NCBI GenBank assembly: GCA_012295275.1
Contig: CM022678.1
Span: 9,451,030 to 9,515,029, forward strand
Direction of reading: 5' to 3'
Origin: Chrysomallon squamiferum
Lineage: Eukaryota; Mollusca; Gastropoda; Neomphalida; Peltospiridae
Length of the DNA: 64,000 bases
In this document: in pieces, positions 14,400-25,261 of the stretch
Position numbering within the stretch: position 1 is the first letter of the stretch
Layout: each line of letters opens with the position of its first letter
Notes under the pieces: generated by a model
What the model was told of the DNA's origin: nothing
Seen by the model: only the letters and a program-made list of their open reading frames with translations
Databases searched by the model: none
Program-made: the position numbers and the translations under genes

Positions 14400-15370
14400 A
14401 AAGACTGAGGTCTGATTACATTATATGATAAATTATACAAAACATGCACCCCAAATATCATTTTCCTTCTCTCTCTCTCTGTCTCTCCATTCCTTGAGCC
14501 TCTCTCTCTGTCTCTCATACATTCAAACATGTGTAACTATAAATATTCTGCTTCTTTTCAGCTATCTGTTAATAATCTGAGTAGAAGGATGAATTTTTTT
14601 AAATACTTTCTTTATTGGTAGCATTTTGAAATACTGATCATTATATATGGATCTCTTAAAGTCTGAATTTTAAATAATAAAATTGTATTTAGATAGGTAA
14701 AAACATCATTCAGTATATACACTAAAACTAAATATTTTTACCATATATTTACCATTTATTTTCCAAAGTATAAAATGAAGAAAATAAACTTTAACAGAGC
14801 CAAACAAACTCATTTTAATAAAAGAAGATTTAAAATGTTTAGTAATTATCAGAATAATAAAAAACAATAACTAAATAATAAAAAAATAAGCATAAGTATA
14901 TGTTTGAGTACAAATTATAAATATAAATATAAATAAAGAAATAAAACAACAGAATTCCTGATGGCCAGGACAGCAAATTCTACTGAAAGAACTTCACTGG
15001 AATATGCCAACATTAGCACATCAATTAGAGTTGTATGTGCCCCCCCCAAAAAAAAAAAAAAAAAAAAAAAAAAATAAACAGTTATAATAAATAGCTAATA
15101 CTTCTTTATTATTAAGATTTAAATGTTACTGGAATCAGTTACTGGACTGTTCACACAATATGGGCTGTGGGATATTTTCAGTGTACATTGTGATTAATAA
15201 ATAATTTTTCTGAGTAATGCCTAATCATTATAATGATAATAATAAAATAATTAACAAAACAACAGCAAATATCTTAATAAGTGATTATTATTACGATATT
15301 TAATAATCAATAAATTATAAAACTTATTTTACAAAACTAATTTTACTCTCTAATACACAAAAATAAAATT
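14400..15370. other. AT-rich intron or intergenic sequence
   Basis: No exon recognised. It contains CT-rich microsatellite sequence (14470-14515) and a C7A(n) homopolymer tract near 15040-15075. Confidence 0.6.
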
Positions 15371-15380
15371 AAAAACTCAC

Positions 15381-15476
15381 ATCTCAGAACGGTGCAGTCT
15401 GAATAAGAATCTTAGAAAGATTTCTTAAACGGTCATTCATGCTTCTCCATGATGTAAATTCCCTTTCTTGACAGAC
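15381..15476 (-). CDS. Candidate second exon, unrecognised protein
   Basis: A minus-strand exon candidate with TATTATTAG acceptor and GTGAGT donor. In phase 0 from the exon at 15852-15935 it reads VCQEREFTSWRSMNDRLRNL then SKILIQTAPF and a TGA, one codon before the donor. I do not recognise the family, and it does not match the known CAMSAP N-terminus. The basic, amphipathic FTSWRSMNDRLRNLSKIL stretch could form a helix. The stop may be a real end of a 58-residue protein, a nonsense change, or an error. Confidence 0.45.
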
Positions 15477-15655
15477 CTAATAATAATGCAGTGACGTTCG
15501 AAAAATCGCAATACCAATAGTAAATACAATGTTTATTTTTTTTTTTAAGAACATGATATTTTTTGTTATCAAACTACATTTGTCAGATAAATGCATTTTT
15601 TCTGCTTATTCCATTTGTGAATGTTATAATAAATGTATTTACATATGAAATTGCC

Positions 15656-15659
<4 letters not shown>

Positions 15660-15734
<75 letters not shown>
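15660..15734. repeat. (CA)n(CT)n compound dinucleotide array
   Basis: A CA run passing directly into a CT run, in the candidate first intron of the minus-strand gene. The readings in both strands are repeat artefacts. Confidence 0.95.
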
Positions 15735-15737
<3 letters not shown>

Positions 15738-15851
15738 ACAATACGAATACGATTATACAATTTATAGTTTATACGGTGAACACATCTCTTTCTGCTTCTT
15801 TCACACATGATACAGTGATACACATTATGATTACATCATGATCATGTTTAC

Positions 15852-15935
15852 CTCGTTCCATGGCTGAAAATGTCCCCATATCTCCGCATCCGATTTACGC
15901 TTGGATTCACACAAACATAAAACATCCCAATCCAT
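15852..15935 (-). CDS. Candidate first coding exon, unrecognised protein
   Basis: A minus-strand ATG (15933-15935) opens a 28-codon frame, MDWDVLCLCESKRKSDAEIW then GHFQPWNE, ending in phase 0 at a GTAAAC donor. Base composition is more balanced than the surroundings. Its place next to a plus-strand 5' exon at 16.5 kb suggests a divergent gene pair sharing a promoter. The product is unknown. It might be the 5' end of the CAMSAP-like gene, but the sequence does not resemble CAMSAP N-termini known to me. Confidence 0.5.
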
Positions 15936-15939
15936 TTGG

Positions 15940-16309
15940 ATTCTCGTGAAATATTTCCAAAATTCTATTAAACTGAATAATCAACAAGTAAAACGCTACC
16001 GAATTAAAAATAAAAATAGTCTGGTTATCAAGCATCAGTTCAAACTGGTTAGAAAAGCGTAGCGTACATTCGAATCCGTGTATGTTCGAAACATCGTTGT
16101 TTATCGAGACTGATTTTATTTAGTATTTAAAAAAATTTTATTAATTTGTTTATTCTTATAAAAAATATTACAGAATTTGTAGAAATTAATTCCCCGAAAC
16201 CATCACCACAAATGAAACAAAACAATTCCTCAGGGTTAAAAATTAAAGTTTAAATGAAACAGATATATGATTTTATTTTACTTTATTTTATTTTATTTTA
16301 TTTTATTTT

Positions 16310-16353
<44 letters not shown>

Positions 16354-16480
16354 TTATTATTATTTTCTGCAACCAGACCTTTTTTCTGAAGAGAACGGAT
16401 TGTGTTGTGTTTGTACATAATTTATTTATTTTGCTAGGCAAAATATGTACAGAGGACTGGAGTGTCACCGTTTAATCGGC
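15940..16480. promoter_or_regulatory. Putative bidirectional promoter region
   Basis: This lies between a minus-strand candidate first exon (15852-15935) and a plus-strand 5' exon ending at 16622. It contains a TTTTA/TTTA array (16275-16355) and several TTCGAA-like sites. No clear TATA box or initiator was identified. The call rests on the head-to-head arrangement and the rise in GC content toward 16.5 kb. Confidence 0.4.
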
Positions 16481-16483
16481 CGA

Positions 16484-16622
16484 GATGATCCGAACGGTCC
16501 CGATCAGTTTTACGATACAGGGTCAGCGAGACTCGTGGTTTTGTTTATCAAGACTACAGTTTGACGCCATGCCTATCCGGTCTAGGAAGTTAGTGTTTAT
16601 AAACCGATATTGGCAAATTAAG
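16484..16622 (+). other. Candidate 5' exon of plus-strand gene
   Basis: A relatively GC-rich segment ending at AAG/GTAATT, a good donor at 16622/16623. A short frame beginning MPIRSRKLVFINRYWQIK runs to the donor. Joined to the exon at 17453-17549 it continues about 30 codons and stops (GKCSCISQHQQC...), so it is more likely an upstream ORF in a 5' UTR than the main product. The start of transcription cannot be placed. Confidence 0.45.
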
Positions 16623-16627
16623 GTAAT

Positions 16628-16677
16628 TCTGCGACGGACACGCCCGCTGACCTGTCAGAAAGCGTGCCCGTCGTAGA
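16628..16677. promoter_or_regulatory. 50-bp nested hairpin just after the 5' exon donor
   Basis: A 16-bp stem, TCTGCGACGGACACGC against GCGTGCCCGTCGTAGA (14 of 16 paired), surrounds an inner 5-bp stem CTGAC/GTCAG. It begins six bases into the intron of the plus-strand transcript. It could form a cruciform in DNA or a hairpin near the 5' splice site in RNA. Confidence 0.75.
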
Positions 16678-17452
16678 CGTGCTTCACAACGGCTTGCTCT
16701 GATTAGCACATTAATTTTTTTTTCAGTTCAGTTCAGTTGAGGTAAGCCGATAAGTCCACTTTATCGAACTACTAGCAAACCTTTTAATGCTTTATATGAA
16801 ATAAATATTTGAGATTAATGGAAACGGAACGGAACTTTTTTATTTGGTAAACTAATTTTATCACTGATAAATTTTACATTTTCTTAGTTAACTAATTTTA
16901 TTGATAAAGGTTATCAGTGATAAATCTAATTTATCACTTTACAGGATAAACAAGCCCTCTTCTGTCCAGAAAAAAGGTCAGGTTCTGTCAGGCCTAGGAT
17001 GACCACTTGACCATGTGTGTAGTGCACAGTTCAGTGAAGAGCAATCACTTCTCCACTGCTGGCTGTTAAGAGAAATTTGTACAGACTAACTCACTCAGAT
17101 GTGCTCAACATGTTTATAGACAGATGCTGGGTGTAATGGACAAGTAATTCAGTTTACTACTAGCTTTTATAAGTTACATAATGCCATCTCAATGTTACAA
17201 TATTAATATTATATATAATTTTATTGTTTATTTGTAAATAATGATAATATGTATTATGATGAACATGTATATAAAATAAATATGATTTAAAAAAAAGGGA
17301 TATGCAGATATTGTTTTCATACAAATTTAAATTTCTTGCATCAATAAAAAATAAAATAAGAAGGTAGATTTTCCAAAAGTGTAACAAGCAAATATTGTAA
17401 TGTTAAAGTATTTACTGTTTTTGAAATTTACTTACTTTATTTTTTGTTTTAG

Positions 17453-17549
17453 GGAAAATGTAGCTGCATATCTCAGCATCAACAGTGTTCTGCCAACCTG
17501 GTTACTCACCAAGAGGCTTGTAGACAGAGACAGCAGGAAACTAGTTAAT
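17453..17549 (+). other. Candidate non-coding second 5' exon
   Basis: Pyrimidine-rich TTTTTGTTTTAG acceptor and GTAAGA donor bracket 97 bp of non-repetitive, balanced sequence on the plus strand. One frame is open throughout (ENVAAYLSINSVLPTWLLTK...), but the frame that joins the upstream exon in phase ends in TAA at the 3' edge. I treat it as a probable 5' UTR exon of the IRAG-like gene whose ATG is at 21221. Confidence 0.5.
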
Positions 17550-18089
17550 GTAAGAGTTTTGTGTTTGACTGTCATGTTCTAAGTTAATACAGTTTAACTA
17601 CACCTTGTTACAAATCCTCAGTATTTAATCTACAGTATTTGTTTTTTTAAAAACATTATATATTATACAAATATAAGAAAAGTATAGACACTTTATATGT
17701 TGATCTATATTTATGTAGGAATCAACTTGTTTTTTTTATTTTTTTTTTATTAAACAGTTGGTATCTTTGCTACACACACTAATACTCAATTTTAAAAATA
17801 TACATGAATATGAAAATAAATCTTTTATTTTTTTATTTTTACGTCATCATTGTTAATATTACAGGTAATCATTTTTATAATTTTTTTACTTTTGTTTTTA
17901 CATAATTATTGTTGATATGTTTTCAGCTACTATTCCCATTTATTCAAATTTATTAGTTGTTTTCCTCAGTTTCAAAAACAATTGCTAAAGTTTTGTTAAT
18001 TATAATAGTTACTAGTTGTTTTTTTTTTTTTTACTGAAAATCATTATTTTTGTTTTATTTGTATTAACTTTAAGTGTCCATAGTCAGGA

Positions 18090-19340
18090 GTAAAAATAAA
18101 AAAATGTTAAGATTATGTTGTAGAGCATCAGTTGATTCTTCTAACAGTATTTTATCATCAACATAAGAATAAGAAAAAGACTTTAAATAAACATTAAATT
18201 CTTCACTAAATGTTGTAATTGATTCTAGTCCATTTGCCTTATTAACTATAAGAAATTTGTCTAAGTCTTTTAGAAAAACAGAAGAATAAAAATGGTTATT
18301 TTTTTTTCTCTTTGCCTGACACCAATTTCACAATTAAAACTATCAGATAACAAACTGTTTGCTGTAATTCTAGCCTTAGTATCTTCATACATATTTACTA
18401 AGACAATAAAACATTTTCCATTTATACCAGACCTAATTAATTTATTGCATAATCAAACGCTTTCTCAAAATCTATAAAAGCACAATACTATTTCTTTTTA
18501 CATTTGTTCGTTAAAATAATTAGCGAGTATAAAGAAAATATATGGTCTGTCATTGAATAATTTTAACTAAATCCAGCTTGATTTTCTGAAATCAGGTTTG
18601 TTTCATCTGCACACTTATTTAATCCAGAATTAAGTACAGATGTAAATAATTTACCTAAGCAACTTAATAATGTGATATGTCTATAATTTTCAGGGTTCAT
18701 TTCAAGCAGCTTTATTTTTATATATTGGTTTGATGAGTTCCACTAACCAATCGGATGGTATAATTGCTGAGTCAAGAATAACATTAAACAATAGACTAAC
18801 AGTACATATAAAAGTAGCATTACATTAGCAGTATAATTAACATATTCACTGATAATAAAGTCTTCTCCAGCTGATCAATTACATTGGAGTCTCTTCACTA
18901 GATATTTCTTTGGCTGAAAAAGTCTTGTTCAAAATATCATTAGTGGTTTCTTATCATTAGTGTGTTATTCTTCTGTTGGTGTTACATGATCAGGCAAACT
19001 TTCATCAACATTGAAATTAACAGTTTTGAAAAAATGAAATAAAGAAGCAATTGACACCTCCACTTTTGACCATCCCTGTTTATTTCTGTTTAGAACTGAC
19101 CACAACTGAAGTTGGGTTTTGAAGTTTTTAGTATTTTCATTTTTTGTTTAATATATGTTCTATATTCCCTAACAGCTCTGTTTAGTGTTTGTTTATACTG
19201 ATTCTCTTCATACTTCAAGTCAGCTTTCAGTATGCTTCCACCATATTGTTTACATCTTCTTCTGGCTTTTCTGACTTCCTTTCTTGCAGCTTATTATAAG
19301 GATTTTTCTTTATTACATTATTAGGTGGGTTTCTTCCCAA
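18090..19340 (-). mobile_element. LINE ORF2 relic (reverse transcriptase), element 1
   Basis: Minus-strand decayed reverse transcriptase. Reading from high to low coordinates: a charged linker region (ARRRCKQYGG near 19.2 kb), CAFIDFEKAFDYAINK (about 18440-18480), a degenerate GVRQ (about 18300) and SYSYVDDKILLEES (about 18135-18170), which carries the YxDD catalytic motif as YVDD. Stops and frameshifts interrupt every segment. Between ORF1 above and this part almost the whole endonuclease is missing, so the copy is internally deleted. Confidence 0.85.
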
Positions 19341-19559
19341 ACCACACACATTAATCTCTGTTATTTTTAAAACTATAAGGGCTTATTTCTTTATGATTTT
19401 TGTTTGGGGTATTTTTACAAATGAGAGAGTTTACTGACATTTACTCAACACTGTTTTTGCTTTGTAAGACTTGTCCTCCTCCCTTGTTGTATTGCACTGA
19501 CTGAATTGGCTTGTCTTGGTGAGAGGTTGGCTTGTGTTGCTGTGGTCTATATTTTTGTT

Positions 19560-20585
19560 TCATTTGGCTGAGTTGTTATGTTTGTGTTACTGGCTTCTGT
19601 CCCATCCTCTCATAGTCTAAACAGCCTGCCCTCCATATACAATTTATCACCACTTAAAGTCGCTCTTTTCCTTTGCCTTTTTGCTGATTTGTAATCTGGA
19701 TGCAGTAATTTCCTCCTGTCATTAATTTCTTTCTGGAATTGTTCATTAACCCTGTATTGCTTGTTTATCAGCTTGTTTTGGGTAAAGCTGTTCTCACTAT
19801 TTCTCTGTCTTTATATAAAATGAATTTTGCAACAAATAGTCCTTGTATATCCACCAAACTTCCTCCCCATTCAGTGCACTCTGTGAAAGTCAGTATTGTT
19901 TTCTACTTTCATTTAATTTTTTATAAACCTTTTCAACTCCTCTTCTGTGTCTTCCTCGTCTTTCTCTGGTATCCAACTGAAGAATAAATTGTCACGCATG
20001 AAGTGAGTTTGAAGGTCATTGTGAGTTTTTCTCTTAAGTTTCCAAACTGTTTTTAATTCACATATTTGTTTCATACTGTTATTATTATCTCTAAGTTTAC
20101 AGTAGAACTGTTCATATCTGACACAACAGATTTCAAATTTCTGAGATCTTTTTTATTCCTTCCAAACTGTTTGTTATTGTAATTCATACCCATTTCCATA
20201 TGTTGCACTTTTTTTTTTGATATCCATCACTTTACCAGTAATGTCTTGTACAGCTATATCCATACTATTCAGTGGTTTCTCAATCAGGTGAAGTTTTTTC
20301 AATTCATCACACATCATATCTAACTTTCTAGTCAAAGCATCTGATTTTATACTGACATCTTACTTGTGCACAACTGGTGAAGTTAAACCAGAATACTGAC
20401 TGTGGGATCCATGTGGCTGTCCATGTTGTCCATACTGTGACTGCTGAGACTGTTGAATTGGTGTTGACTGATAAAATGGTGCAGATGAACATCCAAGCTC
20501 ACTGTTTGTGTATTTGACATCCTCCATATGTGACTTCTTGACCAGCTTAGCTGCTGCTTACCCTTATTTTCTGTTCTCTTCTCCA
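19560..20585 (-). mobile_element. LINE ORF1 relic, element 1
   Basis: Minus-strand ORF1-like sequence just upstream of the RT relic. An N-terminal Gln/Ser-rich part (near 20400-20500) is followed by a predicted helical stretch, then FSWIPEKDEEDTEEELKRFI (about 19920-19980), FHRVH, and VNEQFQKEINDRRKLLHPDY with a downstream GDKLYMEGRLF (about 19640-19750). This order is that of RRM-bearing ORF1 proteins of L1/Tx1- or CR1-like LINEs. Multiple stops show it is dead. A second fragment of the same family lies at 28.68-29.04 kb. Confidence 0.8.
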
Positions 20586-20589
20586 CTTA

Positions 20590-21215
20590 CATTTTTACTC
20601 TTATTTATTCTCTTTTTACTTTTTTTTATTTTTATGTTTGGGACAGGTTTAAGGTTTGTTTCACTGCTGCTGTGATAGTTGTTGCATTGATGGGAAACTT
20701 TGTGATTTCTATGAGCTTTTAGGAAACAGGGCTAGAAGATGTTTTTATTGCCACTCACTGGAGCAAAAACAAATCATATTATCTATAATGTTATCAACAT
20801 TTAAAAAAAAATGAATTTCATTTCTATATTTCTAAATGCCAGCTTATACACAAATGATACATATATGATATAACCATACATTTTTATCCTAATTATTATG
20901 TTTTTAAACCATCAACAGAATATGTTGCATTTAAATATCAAATACAGTTTTGTTTTTGTATACACACACATACACACACACACACACCTACAGACTCTCA
21001 GTTTTTGTAATGCTAGACAGGGAGAATGTTTTATTGATAACAGCATCAGTTTATGGATTTTGACACACTGCAGTTTGTGTTAATGAATTTATTTGTTTTT
21101 TTAACTATTATTTTTAAAATTATTTTAAATACATTTCTTAGTAATTCTTTGTGTTTTTCCAAAATATTTAAATTACCTGCTGACTTATTGGATTTATTAC
21201 TCTGTTATTTGTGTT
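20590..21215. other. Intron of the IRAG-like gene
   Basis: AT-rich sequence with a short CA repeat (20960-20990). Apart from the splice acceptor used at 21219 nothing was recognised. Confidence 0.5.
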
Positions 21216-21219
21216 TCAG

Positions 21220-21271
21220 AATGAATGACAATAAGCCAGCTGAAAATGCTGAAAATGGTTGCAGTGAAAAG
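21220..21271 (+). CDS. IRAG/LRMP-like gene, first coding exon
   Basis: TTTCAG acceptor, ATG at 21221, and GTAAGT donor. It encodes MNDNKPAENAENGCSEK, ending in phase 0, and continues in frame into the exon at 22089 (GYETTAPFGKALEMSRRYTE). It is short, acidic and polar, with no signal peptide. This ATG was chosen because upstream exons carry stops in the connecting frame and all three following exons join without breaks. Family assignment comes from the downstream coiled-coil exons. Confidence 0.7.
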
Positions 21272-22088
21272 GTAAGTAAAGTTTTAATTATGTTTTGTAT
21301 GGATGTAATGATACAGGAGAAACATGTATTTTCTTTCTTGGAGGGATAAAGACCAACAAGAAGTAAGTTTTATTGGTATAACAAACTGTAAATGATAATT
21401 AGATTGACAATATCATACTGTTATCAAGAAACACATTTTTCTTTTCTTCTTTTTTCCTTAAATCTTTTCTGAATAGGCTGTGTTGGCAGTTTGTTGTCTA
21501 AAATGTTTTTTGTTTTTTAACTTTTTATTTGTTTTCAGAAGTAACACTGAGTGTTGTGGATTTCTTGTTTTTAGTTGTTTGTTTTTGTTATCATTAATAT
21601 GCATTTTAACTGTTGAAGATATATTTATTTTTATATCACATTATTCTTAAATATTTAAAACTAAATCATTGAGAATATTGTTAACTGTTTAGATTTATAA
21701 CAAACATACCTTCACTTTCTGTGTTGCCTTCACACTCTGGAATTGCTGAGAATATTAACTAGCATTATACATTATATATTTATTTATTTTCACTCTCCTG
21801 TTTTCTCACCAACACTACAGCTGTTTTCTGATTATATTTGAAGATGATGAATCTAAGGATTAACAGAGAATATGTTTAAAAAAACAACAAATATCTTTTC
21901 TAATATGTTAATGCTATCTTCAGTTTTTATCTGTGTATAGTTAATTTAAATATGTAATGTACTACAGGAAATTAGTAAATCAACATCAATAACTAAATTA
22001 AAATTATATATTAAAATCTTGGTTGATCAAATCATTTTATATAGGAATGTGATTTCATGTTTTGTTTTATTTTCTTTCTTTCCTAAAG

Positions 22089-22149
22089 GGTTATGAAACA
22101 ACTGCTCCATTTGGAAAAGCTCTGGAGATGTCAAGGAGATACACAGAAG
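22089..22149 (+). CDS. IRAG/LRMP-like gene, coding exon 2
   Basis: A 61-bp exon with TTTCCTAAAG acceptor and GTGAAC donor. It reads GYETTAPFGKALEMSRRYTE in phase 0, leaving one base (phase 1) that joins correctly to the GT start of the next exon (Gly). No known domain. A large AAT microsatellite follows in the intron (22255-22320). Confidence 0.7.
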
Positions 22150-22267
22150 GTGAACAATCTTTAAATTTTAAAGTTCTTAGTAATCTGTATCTAAGAAAAC
22201 ATAGTAACAGAAATGATTATGATAATAATGGTGGTGATTATGCTAATGTTAATATAATAATAATAAC

Positions 22268-22303
<36 letters not shown>

Positions 22304-22880
22304 TTATTATTATTATTAATAACTTTAATTTTTGTGTTAAGGCAAAAATGTATTTTTATATCATGTTTTTGTTTTTGACACTCAATGTTGATCCTAATAA
22401 TTAAGGAAATATATATATTTTTTTTTTATAAATAATTTTAAATTTTTTTAATAAACCTTAACAGTTTTTAAGTAAAGTTGGGAATTACACAAACATAGCA
22501 ATACTTAACTGTGATATATATATATATATCTAGCTAACCTGAAATATATTTTCTTTGATTTTTATTTAGGAATTTGTTTTTATTTTTTCCTATGAGATAT
22601 AATCCTATCACAATTTTTGGCTCATCATAAATAATTATTAGTAGCTAGGATGCCTGCCAAAAATGTCTGCTAGATCATTGTAGAAGTTCAAGATGAAAGC
22701 GGAAATAAAACAGAGAAATATGAATACAGAGAAATATTAGCTGGTAAGATTAGCTGGAAACAATTTTGAGTTTGTTAATTGTGGCTGATCCAGCTTTCCT
22801 TCCAAAATTGCTAAATAAGTAATCTTGTTTTGCAAACTTAATTGTGCAAGCTGAAAATAAATCTCTTTCTGGTTTTGCAG

Positions 22881-22975
22881 GTGATTTTGAGAGAAAAATC
22901 CTGAAGATGACAAATTCATCTGATACAGTTACAAGCCAGACAGAGGAATTCAATAAAAGAGAAACATTTTCTGAA
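22881..22975 (+). CDS. IRAG/LRMP-like gene, coding exon 3
   Basis: A 95-bp exon with GGTTTTGCAG acceptor and GTAAGT donor. After the phase-1 junction it reads DFERKILKMTNSSDTVTSQT then EEFNKRETFSE, ending in phase 0. It is Ser/Thr-rich and charged, as expected for the disordered part preceding the coiled coil in this family. It joins in frame to FTNLSDEEFK. Confidence 0.72.
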
Positions 22976-23381
22976 GTAAGTGGTCTGGATATATTTTATA
23001 ATAATAAATAATAGTAATATGTTTAAGTACATATGTACATATGAGTGCATGGCTTATAATGGCCAGTCAACAAATGCTACCAAAGTTTTGTTTGGGTGAC
23101 TGGGATGTTAAACAAAATATTTGATTTTCCTTTCTCTTGGTAAAGTAGAATTTCAGTATCACATATGTTGGTATATTTGCATAAGTGACTCTTCGAAGCA
23201 TATTTTTTTGTCTTACTTCAAAAGTTAATGATCAATACATTTTTTCCTACACTCAAAAGCTGAAACATGAATATTTTTTGTTTGGGGCTACCAAAAACAA
23301 ATTAGTGTCACTCAATTTATTTCAGATGAGTTTTGAGCCTTGTTTGTATGTTTGTATTTACTTACATACGGTGTCTTTGTG

Positions 23382-23394
<13 letters not shown>

Positions 23395-23447
<53 letters not shown>
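23395..23447. repeat. (GT)n dinucleotide array
   Basis: About 50 bp of GT repeat in an intron of the IRAG-like gene. Confidence 0.95.
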
Positions 23448-23449
<2 letters not shown>

Positions 23450-23560
23450 TTTCAAGGTGGTATTAAATGCTTTGTTTTGGTTAGAGTCATCTGATTGTGT
23501 GTAATCTTGTCTGCACTGTGTACACTGAATCCCACTACACAGGTTTGAGCAAACACCTGA

Positions 23561-23900
23561 TTAAAACATGTATAATTACATGTAACATGACATGATATCT
23601 TCAGTCCTAGTTTTCAGTTATGTGTATTTAAAACATGTATAATTACATGTAACATGACATGATATCTTCAGTCCTAGTTTTCAGTTATGTGTATTTAAAA
23701 CATGTATAATTACATGTAACATGACATGATATCTTCAGTCCTAGTTTTCAGTTATGTGTATTTAAAACGTATAATTACATGTAACATGACATGATATCTT
23801 CAGTCCTAGTTTTCAATTATGTGTATTTAAAACATGTATAATTACATGTAACATGACATGATATCTTCAGTCCTAGTTTTCAATTATGTCTATTTAAATC
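23561..23900. repeat. 67-bp minisatellite, five copies
   Basis: Five tandem copies of a 67-bp unit beginning TTAAAACATGTATAATTACA. Each copy contains the inverted repeat ACATGT-ATAATT-ACATGT, and the third-to-fourth junction has a 2-bp loss. Intronic. Confidence 0.95.
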
Positions 23901-24126
23901 ATGTAGAGTTTTTTCAGGTTTGTGCATTTTATTTATACTGACTTTTTATATTACGCTAAGGTTTCTTTATTTCAGTCTGTGCAGACATTAGTTAAATTAG
24001 GAAACACCTTTTGAGTTCAGCAGTTCATGTTGCATCCATCATTTTCCTTAACTAGCAAAATGTCAGCAATATCCAGACTTGTTTCCCCATTGGGACAGCT
24101 GCCTCAAATGTATATTTTTATTTCAG

Positions 24127-24156
24127 TTCACCAACTTATCAGATGAAGAATTCAAA
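24127..24156 (+). CDS. IRAG/LRMP-like gene, coding exon 4 (micro-exon)
   Basis: A 30-bp exon, TATTTCAG acceptor and GTAAGT donor, reading FTNLSDEEFK. The LSxEE motif precedes the coiled coil in LRMP/IRAG proteins, where it is followed by KFSQL-like residues. Phase 0 at both ends, so it does not join in frame to the exon at 24735, whose family-matching frame needs two preceding bases. A small exon is missing or the frame is damaged. Confidence 0.65.
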
Positions 24157-24667
24157 GTAAGTAAATTTCTATTCTGCTTTTATTTAGAATTTCACTTAAA
24201 GATGTAATTTGTTATTTTAAATTAATGATATCACAATTTATGTCATTGAAATCTTTCAATATGGTAAACAATACTTATGTGAAAAAAGACTATTTATTCA
24301 GTTAGCATAGTTTCTTTGTTTTGGACAGGGTGTATGCTTTTAGTTTTTATTAAATAGAGTAAAAATTCTTCTTTTTCCACTTTTATGTTTAACTTATTAT
24401 ACTAGACAATCTTCACTCAGTTTAGTTTATTATGAAAAGAGATCAGGGCCTGATGTTTTACTATTTAAAAAGTCATTTTGTAGATACAAATGTTAAAACT
24501 CACACAATATATATATATCTCATGCCATATGCTTAGTCTTTCAGGGATTTTATGTTTCCTGTTTATGAAATGATGTCAAAACTAATAAAATGTCTGCTTA
24601 TTATTTTATTAATATACTTTATTATTTTCAGAGTAATGTCACTTCAGTGTTTTTACATTACCTTTTG

Positions 24668-24709
<42 letters not shown>

Positions 24710-24734
24710 GGTTTATTTTTGTTATTTTAAATAG

Positions 24735-24858
24735 ACTAAGTTCCTTCAAGATGGACAAATTAACTCTAGAGCAGAGAAAAGAGATTCAAGAAAGGTCTTG
24801 GGACATTGCTGAAAAGAATGTGGACCAAGAACTACATGGCTTAAAGAATGATGTTGAG
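24735..24858 (+). CDS. IRAG/LRMP-like coiled-coil exon
   Basis: A 124-bp exon (AAATAG acceptor, GTGTGT donor) reading LSSFKMDKLTLEQRKEIQER then SWDIAEKNVDQELHGLKNDVE, ending in phase 0. It aligns with the conserved stretch of LRMP (JAW1) and IRAG1 of the form LxxAFK-x-D-xxTLExR-xxxEER-xxDLAExNxxxE. These proteins sit on the ER membrane. IRAG1 links IP3 receptors to cGMP kinase signalling, and LRMP modulates IP3 receptors and HCN4. The membrane anchor expected at the C-terminus was not found in this window. Confidence 0.82.
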
Positions 24859-25261
24859 GTGTGTGTGAAATCAGTTCATAAAGAAAAACATATCTATATT
24901 AATTTTGTTGAAGGTGTTTCTGAATGAAAAATTCTACTTTAGCTTTAATTATGTGATTCAAATTCATCTTTATTTTAGACATATTTGTTATCTCTTTAGA
25001 TTATCTTTCAGTAAATAATTTGAATTGATAACTGCATCATTAGATCTCATTAGAATACAAAACATAAGATTTAGAAAAGGTTATAGTTCAATTTTTAGTT
25101 TTCTATAATTATATTGATTCATGCTGTGTTAATTTATTGAATTGTTTTATAACAAGGAAAGGTCAGTATTTACTGAATGACATTCAGATCTTTCATCATG
25201 TATTTATAGGAACTGAAGAAACCAATATACTAAACTGTGGATTTAAACAGTTTATTTTCAG

